Translations under genes and position numbers: made by a program | Part shown: piece by piece, positions 23,619-33,144 of the stretch | How the letters are laid out: each line of letters starts with the position of its first letter | Numbering within the stretch: position 1 is the first letter of the stretch | Source of the DNA: Thiomicrorhabdus sp. Kp2 | GTDB taxonomy: Bacteria; Pseudomonadota; Gammaproteobacteria; Thiomicrospirales; Thiomicrospiraceae | NCBI RefSeq assembly: GCF_000478585.1 | Contig: NZ_ARWI01000001.1 | Span: 682,001 to 746,000 of the forward strand | Direction of reading: 5' to 3' | Length of the DNA stretch: 64,000 bases | The notes under the pieces: generated by a model | Told to the model about the DNA's origin: nothing | Seen by the model: the letters and a program-made list of their open reading frames with translations, nothing else | Databases searched by the model: none

Positions 23619-24812
23619 ATGGCAAAAATTTTAGGCGTTGGAAATTCACTACTCGATATTATTTTGACTGTTGAACACCACCCACAAGAGGATGAAGAAA
23701 TTCGCGCTCAAAATAAGCAAATTTCAACTGGTGGAAACGTTAACAACACTTTATACGTACTCAATCAACATGGACACCAAACAGATATTTGCACATCAAT
23801 AGCCGCAGATTCTGAAGCAAAACAACTACTGACAGGTCTAACAGAACGTAATATATCAACCGAACATACACAAAAGTTTATCAAAGGCCGTACTCCTACC
23901 TCTTTTGTAACACTTAATGCCCAAAACGGTCACAGAACGATTGTTCACTATAGAGATTTGCCTGAAATAACTTTTGATTTTTTTGCCAAAATTGAGATTG
24001 AGGAATATGACTGGTTACATTTTGAAGGACGTAACATGCCACAACTCCCTGGCATGATTAATATCGCTAAAACTTTCCTGACTTACCAACCTATTTCATT
24101 AGAAGTTGAAAAACCTCGTGAAGGGATTGAAGAACTCTTTGCCAGTGTAAACCTCATTATATTCTCTCACCAATATGCAAAATCAAAAGGTTTTTTCAAT
24201 GGCGAAGAGCTGTTAAATAGTTTAAACCTGCCCAATGCTAATCTTGTATGTACCTGGGGGATTGATGGTGTATGGTTTAAAGCCATTGGCGGTTCAATTG
24301 AACATATTGAAGCAGAAAAAGTAAGCCCTGTCATTGATACCCTGGGCGCGGGCGATACCTTTAATGCAGGGCTGATTCATTCTTTGCTTGAAAAGCAATC
24401 ACTTGCAAATGCCGTTAGCTATTCTAGCAAACTTGCCGCAAAAAAATGCATGTTACCAGGCCTGGATAATTTATTAAAAGAACATAAAACCGCTAAAGCA
24501 TTAGCCAATATTAAACAGCTTAGCAATGCTAAGACTACAATTGTCAAATCAGAAGCAGGCCAATCTTTTGTCTTAATTAAATATGAAAATAGCGTACGCT
24601 GTTTTGTTAACAACTGCCCGCATCAAGATGTGCCATTAGATGAAGCCTATAAAATTGATGTAAACCCGTTTGAAAAAACCATGAAATGCTCTGTACATGA
24701 TGCCTATTTTAATATTGATGATGGTCTATGTATTGACGGGCCTTGCTGGGATGAGTCTTTAACAGCGGTTGCGATTAAACTGGATGAAAATGGAGATGTC
24801 TTTCTCGCTTAA
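23619..24812 (+). CDS. PfkB-family sugar kinase fused to a C-terminal Rieske [2Fe-2S] domain
   Basis: The first 300 residues or so form a PfkB/ribokinase-fold kinase most like ketohexokinases: STGGNVNNTLYVLNQHG, HFEGRN and the catalytic DTLGAGDTFNAG. The last 80 residues form a Rieske ferredoxin domain: CPH at 337-339 and CSVH at 361-364 (numbered from the upstream ATG) supply two Cys and two His ligands. It is one uninterrupted frame. The ATG at 23619 is preferred over 23607 because GGAAG precedes it. The substrate and the purpose of an iron-sulfur cluster on a sugar kinase are unknown; redox control or electron supply is possible. Palindrome copy 5 lies in the kinase part. Confidence 0.85.
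   Translation: MAKILGVGNSLLDIILTVEHHPQEDEEIRAQNKQISTGGNVNNTLYVLNQHGHQTDICTSIAADSEAKQLLTGLTERNISTEHTQKFIKGRTPTSFVTLNAQNGHRTIVHYRDLPEITFDFFAKIEIEEYDWLHFEGRNMPQLPGMINIAKTFLTYQPISLEVEKPREGIEELFASVNLIIFSHQYAKSKGFFNGEELLNSLNLPNANLVCTWGIDGVWFKAIGGSIEHIEAEKVSPVIDTLGAGDTFNAGLIHSLLEKQSLANAVSYSSKLAAKKCMLPGLDNLLKEHKTAKALANIKQLSNAKTTIVKSEAGQSFVLIKYENSVRCFVNNCPHQDVPLDEAYKIDVNPFEKTMKCSVHDAYFNIDDGLCIDGPCWDESLTAVAIKLDENGDVFLA
24453..24465. repeat. Dispersed palindrome copy 5 (inside the kinase-Rieske gene)
   Basis: TTACCAGGCCTGG followed by ATAA; read as TTA CCA GGC CTG GAT (L-P-G-L-D). Confidence 0.85.
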
Positions 24813-24852
24813 CAAACAACATTAAGACGACATTTCCTTACCATTACAAAAC

Positions 24853-24928
24853 AAAAAGCCAATTTACCCTATGCTCACACGTCATAGATGGCCATAGGAC
24901 ATACCAGGCCTGGTAAATTGGCTTTTTT
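24853..24928. terminator. Convergent terminator built with a dispersed palindrome
   Basis: AAAAGCCAATTTACC pairs over 15 bases with GGTAAATTGGCTTTT; an inner CCTATG/CATAGG helix lies in the loop, and T residues follow on both strands. It lies between the converging kinase-Rieske gene and rlmB. Confidence 0.85.
24902..24915. repeat. Dispersed palindrome copy 6 (14 bp perfect)
   Basis: TACCAGGCCTGGTA; its right arm is shared with the stem of the convergent terminator. Confidence 0.92.
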
Positions 24929-24967
24929 AATTACACATTGTAATAACATTCTGATACTAACGAGTCA

Positions 24968-25711
24968 CTAACCTCTTGCTTTAATGGCTCTTTGTCTAAA
25001 AGCTTCATAAACCGTCACACCCGTTGCCACAGAAACATTTAAACTTTCTACCACACCAACCATTGGAATGGCCGCTAAGTGATCACAAGCCTCACGCGTT
25101 AGTCTGCGTAAACCACTACCTTCTGTTCCCATTACAATCCCGATTGAACCTGTTAGGTCATGGTCGTAAATTGTCTGATCCGTTTCACCCGCCAAACCAA
25201 TCATCCACATGCCCTCTTGCTGCATCTCTTTAATCGTTCTCACTAAGTTGGAAACAACAATCAATTTAACGCTATCTGCCGCTCCAGAGGCGACTTTACG
25301 AACAGTTGGGTTCATTCCAACCGAATTGTGTTTAGGAATAATGACAGCGTGAACACCAACGGCATCGGCCGTTCGTAAAATCGCCCCTAAATTATGGGGG
25401 TCTTGTACTTCATCTAAAAAGATAAACAGAGGATTAGAAGTATCTTCAATCAGTTGCTTTAAATCTGACTCGGTTAAATCCGCCTGTTTGGCAACTGTTG
25501 CCATAACACCCTGATGATTTCCATCAATCTTGTTAAAGGCCGATTTACTGACCAATTCAATATTTAAACCAACACGTTTAGCCTGGTCATGCAACGCTTG
25601 CTGACGATTATTTAAACGGCCTTTTAAAAAACTGATTGTATAAACAGACTGCGGTGACTGCTTTAAAAACTTTTCAACCGCATGTAAACCATAAATGACT
25701 TCTTGCTTCAT
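24968..25711 (-). CDS. rlmB: 23S rRNA 2'-O-ribose methyltransferase RlmB (G2251)
   Basis: The 247-residue SpoU-family enzyme methylates G2251 in the peptidyl-transferase P loop of 23S rRNA. An N-terminal substrate-binding domain (EVIYGLHAVEKFL) is followed by the trefoil-knot SPOUT domain: LDEVQDPHNLGAILRTADA (motif 1), IVMGTEGSGLRRLT (motif 2) and IPMVGVVESLNVSVA (motif 3). The start overlaps the rnr stop (TAATG), so rnr-rlmB are translationally coupled, as in many gammaproteobacteria. Confidence 0.96.
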   Translation of the reverse strand: MKQEVIYGLHAVEKFLKQSPQSVYTISFLKGRLNNRQQALHDQAKRVGLNIELVSKSAFNKIDGNHQGVMATVAKQADLTESDLKQLIEDTSNPLFIFLDEVQDPHNLGAILRTADAVGVHAVIIPKHNSVGMNPTVRKVASGAADSVKLIVVSNLVRTIKEMQQEGMWMIGLAGETDQTIYDHDLTGSIGIVMGTEGSGLRRLTREACDHLAAIPMVGVVESLNVSVATGVTVYEAFRQRAIKARG

Positions 25712-28047
25712 TAGTCAGCCTTTGGCTTTGAACCTGAACGTTTCTTTTTACGATAGAAGCGTTTTTTACGAGCTGGCTTTTTCTCTTCATCACCTTGGTT
25801 TTCAGAAGATTCATTGCCATCCGTATTCATTTCAGGTTCAGCGTGTTCTGTTAAGCTTTCAATAAAACGTAAATCCACTTTACGATCATCTAGATTAACT
25901 TGTGCAACTTGTACTTTAATACGATCACCTAAACGGTACGTTTTTCCTGTACGCTCACCTTTAAGGCAGTGACGTGCATTATCGTAATGGAAGTAATCTT
26001 CACCTAACTCTGTAATATGAACTAAGCCTTCAACATAAAGTGGTTGAAGCTCAACAAACAGACCAAAGTTCGTTGCCGCAGAAACAACTGCTTCGTACTC
26101 ACCACCAATTCGGTGCGAGAGGAATTCACACTTCAAGAAGGTTACGGCATCACGAGTTGCTTCATCTGCACGTCTTTCAGTATCTGAACAGTGCTGACCC
26201 AAATCAACCATTTGATTTTCAGTATAATCAAACTTCTCAATACCTTCTTTGCTCCATACATGACGAATCGCTCGATGAATCAATAAATCTGGGTAACGAC
26301 GAATCGGAGATGTAAAGTGAGCATAATGCTCATAATTCAAACCAAAGTGACCTTTATTTTCAGGCTGATAAACCGCTTGATTCATACTTCTCAATAAAAC
26401 GGTTTGAACCAAATGCTCATGTGGTTCACCATCTACTTTTGCAGCAACCGCGGCGTAATCATGTGCTGTAGGCTCATCACCACCTTCTAAAGTTAAACCA
26501 AAGTCCGACAAGAAGGTTCTTAAGTTTTTAAGACGTTCTTCCATTGGTTTTTCGTGAACACGATAAAGCATTGGCATTTTATGCCACTTTAGATAACGAG
26601 CCGTTGCCACGTTAGCCATCAACATACACTCTTCAATCAACTTGTGAGCATCATTACGAGTAACAGGAACGATTTCTTGAATCTTACGTTCTTCATCAAA
26701 CACCATACGAGTTTCAGTCGTCTCAAACTCTAATGCACCACGTTCAGAACGCGCGACTTTCAATACTTTGTACAAATCATGTAAATCATGTAAAAGAGGG
26801 ACTTGTTCAGCAAACTCTTCACGGTATTCACTCTTTTCATTGGTTAAAATATCATGCACTTGCGTGTAGGTTAAACGCGCCTTCGAATTCATTACGGCTT
26901 GATAGAATTGGCTTCTCTCCAATTTACCATCTTCAGTCAGTGCTAAATCCGCCACCATACATAGACGATCAACCTTAGGATTTAGAGAGCATAGACCGTC
27001 AGATAACTTTGATGGCAACATTGGCACAACACGCTGAGGAAAATAAACCGAATTACCTCGTTTGTAAGCCTCTTTATCAAGCTCTGTTCCTGGTTTCACA
27101 TAATGAGAAACATCCGCAATAGCCACCACTAAACGCCAACCATTTTTACGGCGTTTTGCAAAAACGGCATCATCAAAGTCTTTGGTATCTGCGCCATCGA
27201 TCGTAACCAGTTGTAGACCACGTAAATCTTTTCGATCCTCAAGGTCAGCTTCGGTCACTTCATCTGGAATATTAGCTAATTCAGATTCTAGCTCTTCAGA
27301 CCATTCATTTGGAATACCGTAGGCGTGGATAGCAGAATCAATCTCCATTCCAGCCGCCATATAGTCACCGACAACTTCAATAATCTTACCAATTGGTCCA
27401 GAACGCATAGAAGGCTGGTGAATAATTTCAACTAAAACAATTTGTTCTTCTTTTGCTTCTAACAAACCGTCATTCGGAATAAAAACATCTTGCGTAAGGC
27501 GGTTGTTATTTGGACGAACCCAAGATAGACCATCTTCAAAGTTTAAACGACCAAGCACTTGTTTCGTGTTGTGCTCTGTAATTTCTATAATTGCGCCTTC
27601 TTGACGACCGCGACGGTCTTCACCGATAACAGAGGCTATAACAATGTCACCGTGAAGAACTTTGTGCATCTCTTTTTCAGATAAGAACAGATCCTTTCCG
27701 CCTTCATCTGGCACTAAAAAACCGTATCCATCAGGGTGACCAAGAACACGACCTTTAATTAAATCCATTTTCTTCAACAGACCAAACGCACCACGACGGT
27801 TACGAATCAACTGACCATCTCGAACCATTGCCTTCATACGACGTGAAAGTGCTTCAAAGCGTTCTTCGTCATCTTCATCAACATCAACGGCTTTAGCAAC
27901 CTGGAAAAGTCTTAAAGGCTTCTGCGCCTCTTCTAAAACTTCTAAAATGAACTCTCTACTAGGAATTGGGTTTTCATACTTATCAGCTTCACGCTGTGCA
28001 TGTGGATCCTGTTGACCCGATGTATTTTCTTTACTCACGAATACCAT
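25711..28047 (-). CDS. rnr: Exoribonuclease R
   Basis: The 778-residue 3'-5' exoribonuclease degrades structured RNA, helps in tmRNA quality control and rRNA turnover. Order: a winged helix (residues about 25-90), cold-shock domains (KGRVLGHPDGYGFLVPDEGG), the RNB catalytic domain with TIDGADTKDFDDAVFA and the CSLNPKVDRLCMVADL segment, a C-terminal S1 domain (SAATNFGLFVELQPLYVEGL), and a Lys/Arg-rich tail. Length is normal. The start at ATG 28047 has no clear ribosome-binding site; a GTG 12 bases later is an alternative. Confidence 0.96.
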   Translation of the reverse strand: MVFVSKENTSGQQDPHAQREADKYENPIPSREFILEVLEEAQKPLRLFQVAKAVDVDEDDEERFEALSRRMKAMVRDGQLIRNRRGAFGLLKKMDLIKGRVLGHPDGYGFLVPDEGGKDLFLSEKEMHKVLHGDIVIASVIGEDRRGRQEGAIIEITEHNTKQVLGRLNFEDGLSWVRPNNNRLTQDVFIPNDGLLEAKEEQIVLVEIIHQPSMRSGPIGKIIEVVGDYMAAGMEIDSAIHAYGIPNEWSEELESELANIPDEVTEADLEDRKDLRGLQLVTIDGADTKDFDDAVFAKRRKNGWRLVVAIADVSHYVKPGTELDKEAYKRGNSVYFPQRVVPMLPSKLSDGLCSLNPKVDRLCMVADLALTEDGKLERSQFYQAVMNSKARLTYTQVHDILTNEKSEYREEFAEQVPLLHDLHDLYKVLKVARSERGALEFETTETRMVFDEERKIQEIVPVTRNDAHKLIEECMLMANVATARYLKWHKMPMLYRVHEKPMEERLKNLRTFLSDFGLTLEGGDEPTAHDYAAVAAKVDGEPHEHLVQTVLLRSMNQAVYQPENKGHFGLNYEHYAHFTSPIRRYPDLLIHRAIRHVWSKEGIEKFDYTENQMVDLGQHCSDTERRADEATRDAVTFLKCEFLSHRIGGEYEAVVSAATNFGLFVELQPLYVEGLVHITELGEDYFHYDNARHCLKGERTGKTYRLGDRIKVQVAQVNLDDRKVDLRFIESLTEHAEPEMNTDGNESSENQGDEEKKPARKKRFYRKKKRSGSKPKAD

Positions 28048-28058
28048 CTAAAATTGAA

Positions 28059-28113
28059 AACGCTCACACCCAATGACTGAAAAACTCCACTAAGTAATTG
28101 GGATTTGAGCGTT
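28059..28113 (-). terminator. Two-part hairpin between the flavoprotein gene and rnr
   Basis: AACGCTCA (28059-28066) pairs with TGAGCGTT (28106-28113), and inside it CCCAAT (28069-28074) pairs with ATTGGG (28097-28102). On the minus strand it is followed by TTTTCAATTTT. It may end the upstream flavoprotein transcript or form the rnr leader. Confidence 0.55.
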
Positions 28114-28158
28114 ATGATTGAAAAAACTGCGCGTATTATAACAAATAGTTAGACAACT

Positions 28159-29571
28159 TTATTGCATTACTGTTAACTCTGTTTTAATTCCACGCTCAAC
28201 CTCTGTATATAAGGCTTTATACAGTAAATATAAGGCTGATTGAATCGCCTCTTCTAAAACAGGGTGATAGAAAGGCATTTTTATTAACTCTAAAACCGTC
28301 ATATTTTGTTCTACAGCCCAAGCTAATAAATGGGTAAAATGCTCAGCGTGAGGCATCAATATTTCACCACCAATGAGTTGCTTGGTCGATTTATCAGCAT
28401 ACAGAGAGATCACCCCATGATCTTCTGCCATCACAATCGCTCTGCCATTATTTCTTTCTAAATTGAAGTTAACCACTTCAACTTCTTGCCTATTCAAATT
28501 GCGATAACTTTCACCAAAAAAGCCCATATCAGGGTCAGTAAAAGCGATTCCTAACGGGGTTTTTCGCTTATATGCTGTAACAAGGGGATAGTCCATTGCA
28601 TTCAGCGTTGCAATTTTACCCTCATGCCCCGCTTCATGCAGAATCGGTCTAAAGACATTGACATCACCAGCAATAAAGAGCGGTTTATCTTCTATTTGCA
28701 TTGTATTTATATTAAAGGATGGCATGCCTCTGTCATCAAGTTTTACACCCGTTTGCTCAAGCTGAAGTCCATCTATATTAGGTCGTCGACCAAGGGCTGC
28801 TAACACAATATCAACCTCAAACGCCTTATCATCGATACTGACCTTAACACCTTCAGCCGTTTTTTCTAACTGAGCCGTAGCTCCAAGATAGATAGGAAAT
28901 TCTTTAGAAAAGAGTTCAACCGCTTTTGCAATCACCTCTGGAGAGGACAAGCCGCCAACCGTGTTTTGCATTTCAAACCCGACAACTTCAACACCTAAAC
29001 GGGACAAAGCCTGGCCAAGCTCCAAACCAATAATACCCAAACCGACAACAGCCACACGCTTAGGAAGCGTTTCTAATTCAAAAATTTCATCACTGGTAAT
29101 AAGTCTATCTTCCAATGCTTGCCATGGCACTGGAATAACAGGGCGCGAACCCGTGGCAATAATCACTTTCTCGGCTTCAATTAACTCGCCATTTACCTCG
29201 AGTTGATTTTTACCAACAAATTTTGCATAACCGTCTATAAACTGTTCGGGGTTTAATGTTTCAGTCGTTCCTGATTTAACGCCACCTGTAAACCGATCGC
29301 GTAATTGCCTAACTCTTTGCAAAACCCGCACTGTATCCACTTCAAGAGATTCGCCGCCTTGAATACCAAACTCACTTAACTTGTGCTTTTTATAATTTAA
29401 GTTCGCTGATTGAATCATCGCTTTAGACGGCATACAACCCACTCGTGCACAGGTTGTACCAAGAGGCCCACCATTAATAATGACAAAGTCTTCAGTCTGC
29501 TTTCTAATAATACCTAACGCAGTTAACCCTGAAGTTCCCGCACCTAAAATAGCGTATTTGACCTTTCGCAC
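28159..29571 (-). CDS. Dihydrolipoamide-dehydrogenase-like flavoprotein disulfide reductase
   Basis: The 470-residue FAD enzyme has the ADP-binding loop GAGTSG (residues 10-15), the redox disulfide C41-X4-C46 (TTCARVGCMPSK), a second NAD-binding GLGIIGLELG, FIAGDV near the FAD ribityl site, and the C-terminal FYHPVLEEA with the catalytic His-Glu pair. GTG at 29571 is chosen because AGGAG precedes it by seven bases; a longer GTG start at 29619 has none. No 2-oxoacid dehydrogenase genes adjoin, so it could serve glycine cleavage, lipoate-based sulfur oxidation, or an unknown disulfide. Exact substrate is uncertain. Confidence 0.82.
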   Translation of the reverse strand: MRKVKYAILGAGTSGLTALGIIRKQTEDFVIINGGPLGTTCARVGCMPSKAMIQSANLNYKKHKLSEFGIQGGESLEVDTVRVLQRVRQLRDRFTGGVKSGTTETLNPEQFIDGYAKFVGKNQLEVNGELIEAEKVIIATGSRPVIPVPWQALEDRLITSDEIFELETLPKRVAVVGLGIIGLELGQALSRLGVEVVGFEMQNTVGGLSSPEVIAKAVELFSKEFPIYLGATAQLEKTAEGVKVSIDDKAFEVDIVLAALGRRPNIDGLQLEQTGVKLDDRGMPSFNINTMQIEDKPLFIAGDVNVFRPILHEAGHEGKIATLNAMDYPLVTAYKRKTPLGIAFTDPDMGFFGESYRNLNRQEVEVVNFNLERNNGRAIVMAEDHGVISLYADKSTKQLIGGEILMPHAEHFTHLLAWAVEQNMTVLELIKMPFYHPVLEEAIQSALYLLYKALYTEVERGIKTELTVMQ

Positions 29572-29810
29572 ACTTCTTCTCCTGAAATTTTGCCCGTTTT
29601 TGGATAAGTTATTTTTCACATTTTACTTTTTTAAACCAAATGTAACAGCATTACCTTCTAAGCTAAGTCTTAAACACTTACTTTATAGTAAAAATTTTTT
29701 ATTGGTTTAGCTTTCAAAACACACAAGCTTACTAAATAGCTATTTTTTTGGTTTTAATCATAAAACAACTCAACTAGAATAAGCCTAGCCAACCTTAATA
29801 GGAAAGACTT

Positions 29811-31331
29811 TTGCATAGGTCACATTCTACCCTACTCTTTTTTAGCGTATTCATAATGATATTCGCCTGCTCGGTTCTGCTTTTTAGCCCAACTGGCTAT
29901 GCCGCAGGCAAAAACAAAACCATCAGTGAACGCATTAACCAACCCTTTATTGGTGACCTTGCCAAAATAAGGGAACGACGCATACTTAGAGTTTTAGTCA
30001 GCTATAACCGAACCAATTTTTTCCATACAACACGTGGTGATCGTGGCATAGAACACGACCTCATTAAAGCCTTTGAAAAATACATTAACCGTGGCCCAAG
30101 AAAAGAGCGCTATAAAACACATATTGTTTTCTTAGCACGCCCATTTGAACGCTTGCTTCCTGATCTAAAACAGGGGTATGGTGACATTGTTGCTTCAGGG
30201 CTTACGATTACACCTGAACGAGCCAATCTTGTTGATTTCACTGAACCTTATATTACCGATATTACCGAAATACTCATTTCCAATAAAAACAACCCCGCCC
30301 CTAAAACACTCCAAGAACTGTCGGGCAAACAAATCATTGTCGTGTCAAACAGTAGCTACATCATTCATATCGAACAAATCAACCAAGCTTTAGGTCGCTT
30401 AGGACTTCCTGCAATTGAAATCGTCAAAGCCAACCCCCTTTTAGAATCCGAAGATTTACTTGAAATGGTCAATGCAGGGCTTTTTGACTATACCGTGGTC
30501 GACAACCATATTGCAGAAATTTATGAAAACATCTTTCCTGAACTACGATTACAAAAAGATTTTATTTTTCATAACGGTGGCAACATTGCTTGGGCAGTAA
30601 ATAAAAATCTTCCTGAACTCAAAACAACTCTTAATAACTTTATTACAAAATATGCCAGGCCTGGTAAGTTCTTAGGTAACAGCTTGTATAAGAAATACTT
30701 TAAAAACCCATTTTGGATTAAACAACCACTCTCTTTAAATGCTTTAAATGAAACCCCTTGCTTACAGTATTATTTTGAAAAATACGCCACTTTCTATGAT
30801 TTTGATTGGTACCTCATAGCTGCTCAAGCACATCAAGAGTCGGGGTTCAAACAAAACTTAGTGAGCCGTGCCAATGCCGTTGGCATTATGCAAATCAAAC
30901 CCTCCACAGCCAGATCAAAGATTGTAAACATCCCCAATATCAAAGATTTAGAAAATAACATACACGCAGGGATAAAATATCTCGCATTTATCCGAGACTT
31001 CTACTTTGATAAACCTGAATATTCCGATGAAGATAAAATCAACTTTACCTTAGCAGCCTATAATGCGGGGCCTGGAAGAATTAGAAAACTACAACGCATG
31101 GCTGAAGCCAGAGGGCTTGACCCACATAAATGGCACTATAATGTCGAGGTCATGGCAAGACAAAAAATTGGCCAAGAGACCGTTAACTACGTCACCAAAA
31201 TTCAAAAAACAAAAATTGCTTTAAAACTCTCTAAAGAACTGGCTGAAAAGAAGCATCAACTCAAAGAAGCAAAGCTTGAGGAGTTTATTGATATACACCC
31301 TCAAGACGCCCAAAACGAGCCAATCGAATAA
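29811..31331 (+). CDS. mltF: Membrane-bound lytic murein transglycosylase F
   Basis: The 506-residue protein cleaves peptidoglycan glycan strands. A signal segment (residues about 8-32) leads into a solute-binding-protein family 3 domain (about 55-290: LRVLVSYNRTNFF, GIEHDLIKAFEKY, DIVASGLTITPERA). A lytic transglycosylase domain follows (about 330-470), with catalytic E343 (QESGF), NAVGIMQIKPSTA and AAYNAGPGRI. This SBP-SLT architecture defines MltF. The start is TTG with AGGAAAG just upstream. Palindrome copy 7 sits in the coding sequence as A-R-P-G-K. Confidence 0.93.
   Translation: MHRSHSTLLFFSVFIMIFACSVLLFSPTGYAAGKNKTISERINQPFIGDLAKIRERRILRVLVSYNRTNFFHTTRGDRGIEHDLIKAFEKYINRGPRKERYKTHIVFLARPFERLLPDLKQGYGDIVASGLTITPERANLVDFTEPYITDITEILISNKNNPAPKTLQELSGKQIIVVSNSSYIIHIEQINQALGRLGLPAIEIVKANPLLESEDLLEMVNAGLFDYTVVDNHIAEIYENIFPELRLQKDFIFHNGGNIAWAVNKNLPELKTTLNNFITKYARPGKFLGNSLYKKYFKNPFWIKQPLSLNALNETPCLQYYFEKYATFYDFDWYLIAAQAHQESGFKQNLVSRANAVGIMQIKPSTARSKIVNIPNIKDLENNIHAGIKYLAFIRDFYFDKPEYSDEDKINFTLAAYNAGPGRIRKLQRMAEARGLDPHKWHYNVEVMARQKIGQETVNYVTKIQKTKIALKLSKELAEKKHQLKEAKLEEFIDIHPQDAQNEPIE
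30655..30667. repeat. Dispersed palindrome copy 7 (inside mltF)
   Basis: CCAGGCCTGGTAA; read as GCC AGG CCT GGT AAG (A-R-P-G-K), a codon frame different from copies 4 and 5. Confidence 0.88.
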
Positions 31332-31357
31332 AGATCTTTATAAAACAAAACACCGAA

Positions 31358-32797
31358 CTAAGCGGGGCGATACACCCTAACATTATCAAAACCCGCATCC
31401 CTTAAATATTGTGCGTGCAACTGACTCATCACCCCTTTTTCACAATATAAGACATACTCTTTGGATTGATCTAGTTTTTTAAAGGTTCGGTTTAACTCAT
31501 TAAATGGAATATTGGTATTTTCAATCGTCAATGGGGAATGATTCGCTTCAGTCTCTCTGCGAATATCAATCACAATAGCCCCCTCTGGAGAACCCACAAC
31601 CTCCACTGGAGCAGCGCTATTAACATCATCAATAATTTTATCAACTGGAATACTGATTGATTTTTCAACCGCTAAATCCAGCACATCATAATTAAAATGC
31701 TTGGCTTCTCGCTTCATTCGGTCAAACGAACCATTGGTAACTGGATTTTTTGAAATGACACCGCAATATTCAGGCATATTTTCAGCAAATTCACGAGTGC
31801 CAATTTTATCTGCTATCTCAATAATCTCAGGCTTATTCATTGTGGCAAGAGGTCTCAATATCAATTTATTGGAAACTTCATCAATAATCGCCAAATTACG
31901 CAAAGTTTGGCTACTGACTTGCGCCACACTCTCACCAGTAACTAGCGCATCTATCCCCATTACATCAGCCACCTTTTCAGATGCCATAATCATGAGGCGT
32001 TTTAAGGTAACTCCCATATAACTTTCATGCGTAGAACGAAATATCTCTTCAACAACCTCTTCAAAAGGCACAGAAATAAATTGCACTCGATGAGACGCGC
32101 CAAATTGACTCCATAAATAAAGTGCAACTTGTTTAACACCAACTTCGTGGGCCGCGCCCCCCAAATTAAAAAAGATAAAATGGGTTTTAATGCCACGCTT
32201 CATCGTTAAAAAGCTGGCCACTGTAGAGTCAAAACCACCAGACATTAGCGATAAAACATCCCCCTGTGTTCCAATTGGAAAACCACTCAACCCGGGTTGG
32301 CGATGTGTTATCACGTTTAAAGTATTTTGATTTAACTCAAACTCCACTTTGACTTGCGGGCTCTTTAAATCAACACCAGCTGGGTTTCCATGCTCATAAA
32401 GGTAAGCGCCCACAAATCGCTCAATTTCGAAAGAAGTCACCTCATGAGTGCCACTGCGTTTCGCTCTCACAACAAACGTTTTACCTTCAATAAGAGCTAA
32501 CTTGTGCTCAGCCACTTTTTCGGCAATTTTTGTTAAATCCTCACCCGTTTCGTATTGAATCACCTCTAAATATTGCTCAATACCTGGTGTCTGTTTTAAA
32601 ATTTTACGCACAGCATCAATATGAACGTCTGCAACTTGCACTTCAATCTTATCCCAAAAACGCTTGACCTCTATAGCTTCCTTATCCACTCTAAACAGTA
32701 AAGTACGCAAGTTCTCATACAACATACTAATCATACGTTTTTTTACAGGACCACCTTTGATCATGATTTCAGGGAATAACTTGACTATAAACTTCAT
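31358..32797 (-). CDS. thiI: tRNA 4-thiouridine sulfurtransferase ThiI with rhodanese domain
   Basis: The 479-residue enzyme makes 4-thiouridine in tRNA and supplies sulfur for thiamine thiazole. Domains: ferredoxin-like and THUMP (about residues 1-165), the PP-loop ATPase (LMSGGFDST), the conserved MPEYCGVISKNP cysteine that forms the catalytic disulfide, and a C-terminal rhodanese domain whose active-site C452 (YCEKGVMS) carries the persulfide. The rhodanese extension is typical of gammaproteobacteria. It converges with mltF, 26 bp between stops. Palindrome copy 8 lies just upstream. Confidence 0.97.
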   Translation of the reverse strand: MKFIVKLFPEIMIKGGPVKKRMISMLYENLRTLLFRVDKEAIEVKRFWDKIEVQVADVHIDAVRKILKQTPGIEQYLEVIQYETGEDLTKIAEKVAEHKLALIEGKTFVVRAKRSGTHEVTSFEIERFVGAYLYEHGNPAGVDLKSPQVKVEFELNQNTLNVITHRQPGLSGFPIGTQGDVLSLMSGGFDSTVASFLTMKRGIKTHFIFFNLGGAAHEVGVKQVALYLWSQFGASHRVQFISVPFEEVVEEIFRSTHESYMGVTLKRLMIMASEKVADVMGIDALVTGESVAQVSSQTLRNLAIIDEVSNKLILRPLATMNKPEIIEIADKIGTREFAENMPEYCGVISKNPVTNGSFDRMKREAKHFNYDVLDLAVEKSISIPVDKIIDDVNSAAPVEVVGSPEGAIVIDIRRETEANHSPLTIENTNIPFNELNRTFKKLDQSKEYVLYCEKGVMSQLHAQYLRDAGFDNVRVYRPA

Positions 32798-32830
32798 TTT
32801 TAACTCTTTTCTTTTAGGCTACGTTATAAG

Positions 32831-32846
32831 TTACCAGGCCTGGTAA
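32831..32846. repeat. Dispersed palindrome copy 8 (perfect 16 bp)
   Basis: TTACCAGGCCTGGTAA, 34 bp upstream of the thiI start. The rest of the 347-bp gap 32798-33144 holds the fbp promoter; nothing else was seen. Confidence 0.95.
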
Positions 32847-33072
32847 CCTAGTCGTTAGGGAGATTTTATATTGCAAATACGGAGTACGTAGAGGATAAAC
32901 TTTATAATGCGAAATGTGCACCTATGCTCACACTTAACTTATATTAATTTATATATTGTACACCACTAAGCCCTATGCATTCTGGGCTGTTTTAAATCAA
33001 AACATACCCAAAATAAAACCTCAAAAAATCCCGTTTAATGAATGTATTAAATCGATGAATCATGATATTCAA

Positions 33073-33101
33073 TTGATAAATTGAGCTTGTACATGTTAAA
33101 A
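33073..33101 (+). promoter_or_regulatory. Probable sigma-70 promoter of fbp
   Basis: TTGATA (33073-33078), a 17-base spacer and TTAAAA (33096-33101), 44 bp before the fbp start. Confidence 0.4.
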
Positions 33102-33144
33102 TTCTAAAAGTTTACTATTTCAATTTAAAACAGAGAGACCCTCG

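Noticed and set aside
29572-29619. 16-residue N-terminal extension of the flavoprotein from GTG 29619
   Set aside because: No ribosome-binding site there, while AGGAG precedes GTG 29571 at a good distance and the FAD-binding motif then starts at the usual position.
24868-32945. CCTATGCTCACAC occurring near 24868 and near 32932
   Set aside because: Two copies of a 13-mer without shared context; could be chance or remnants, too little to call a repeat family.
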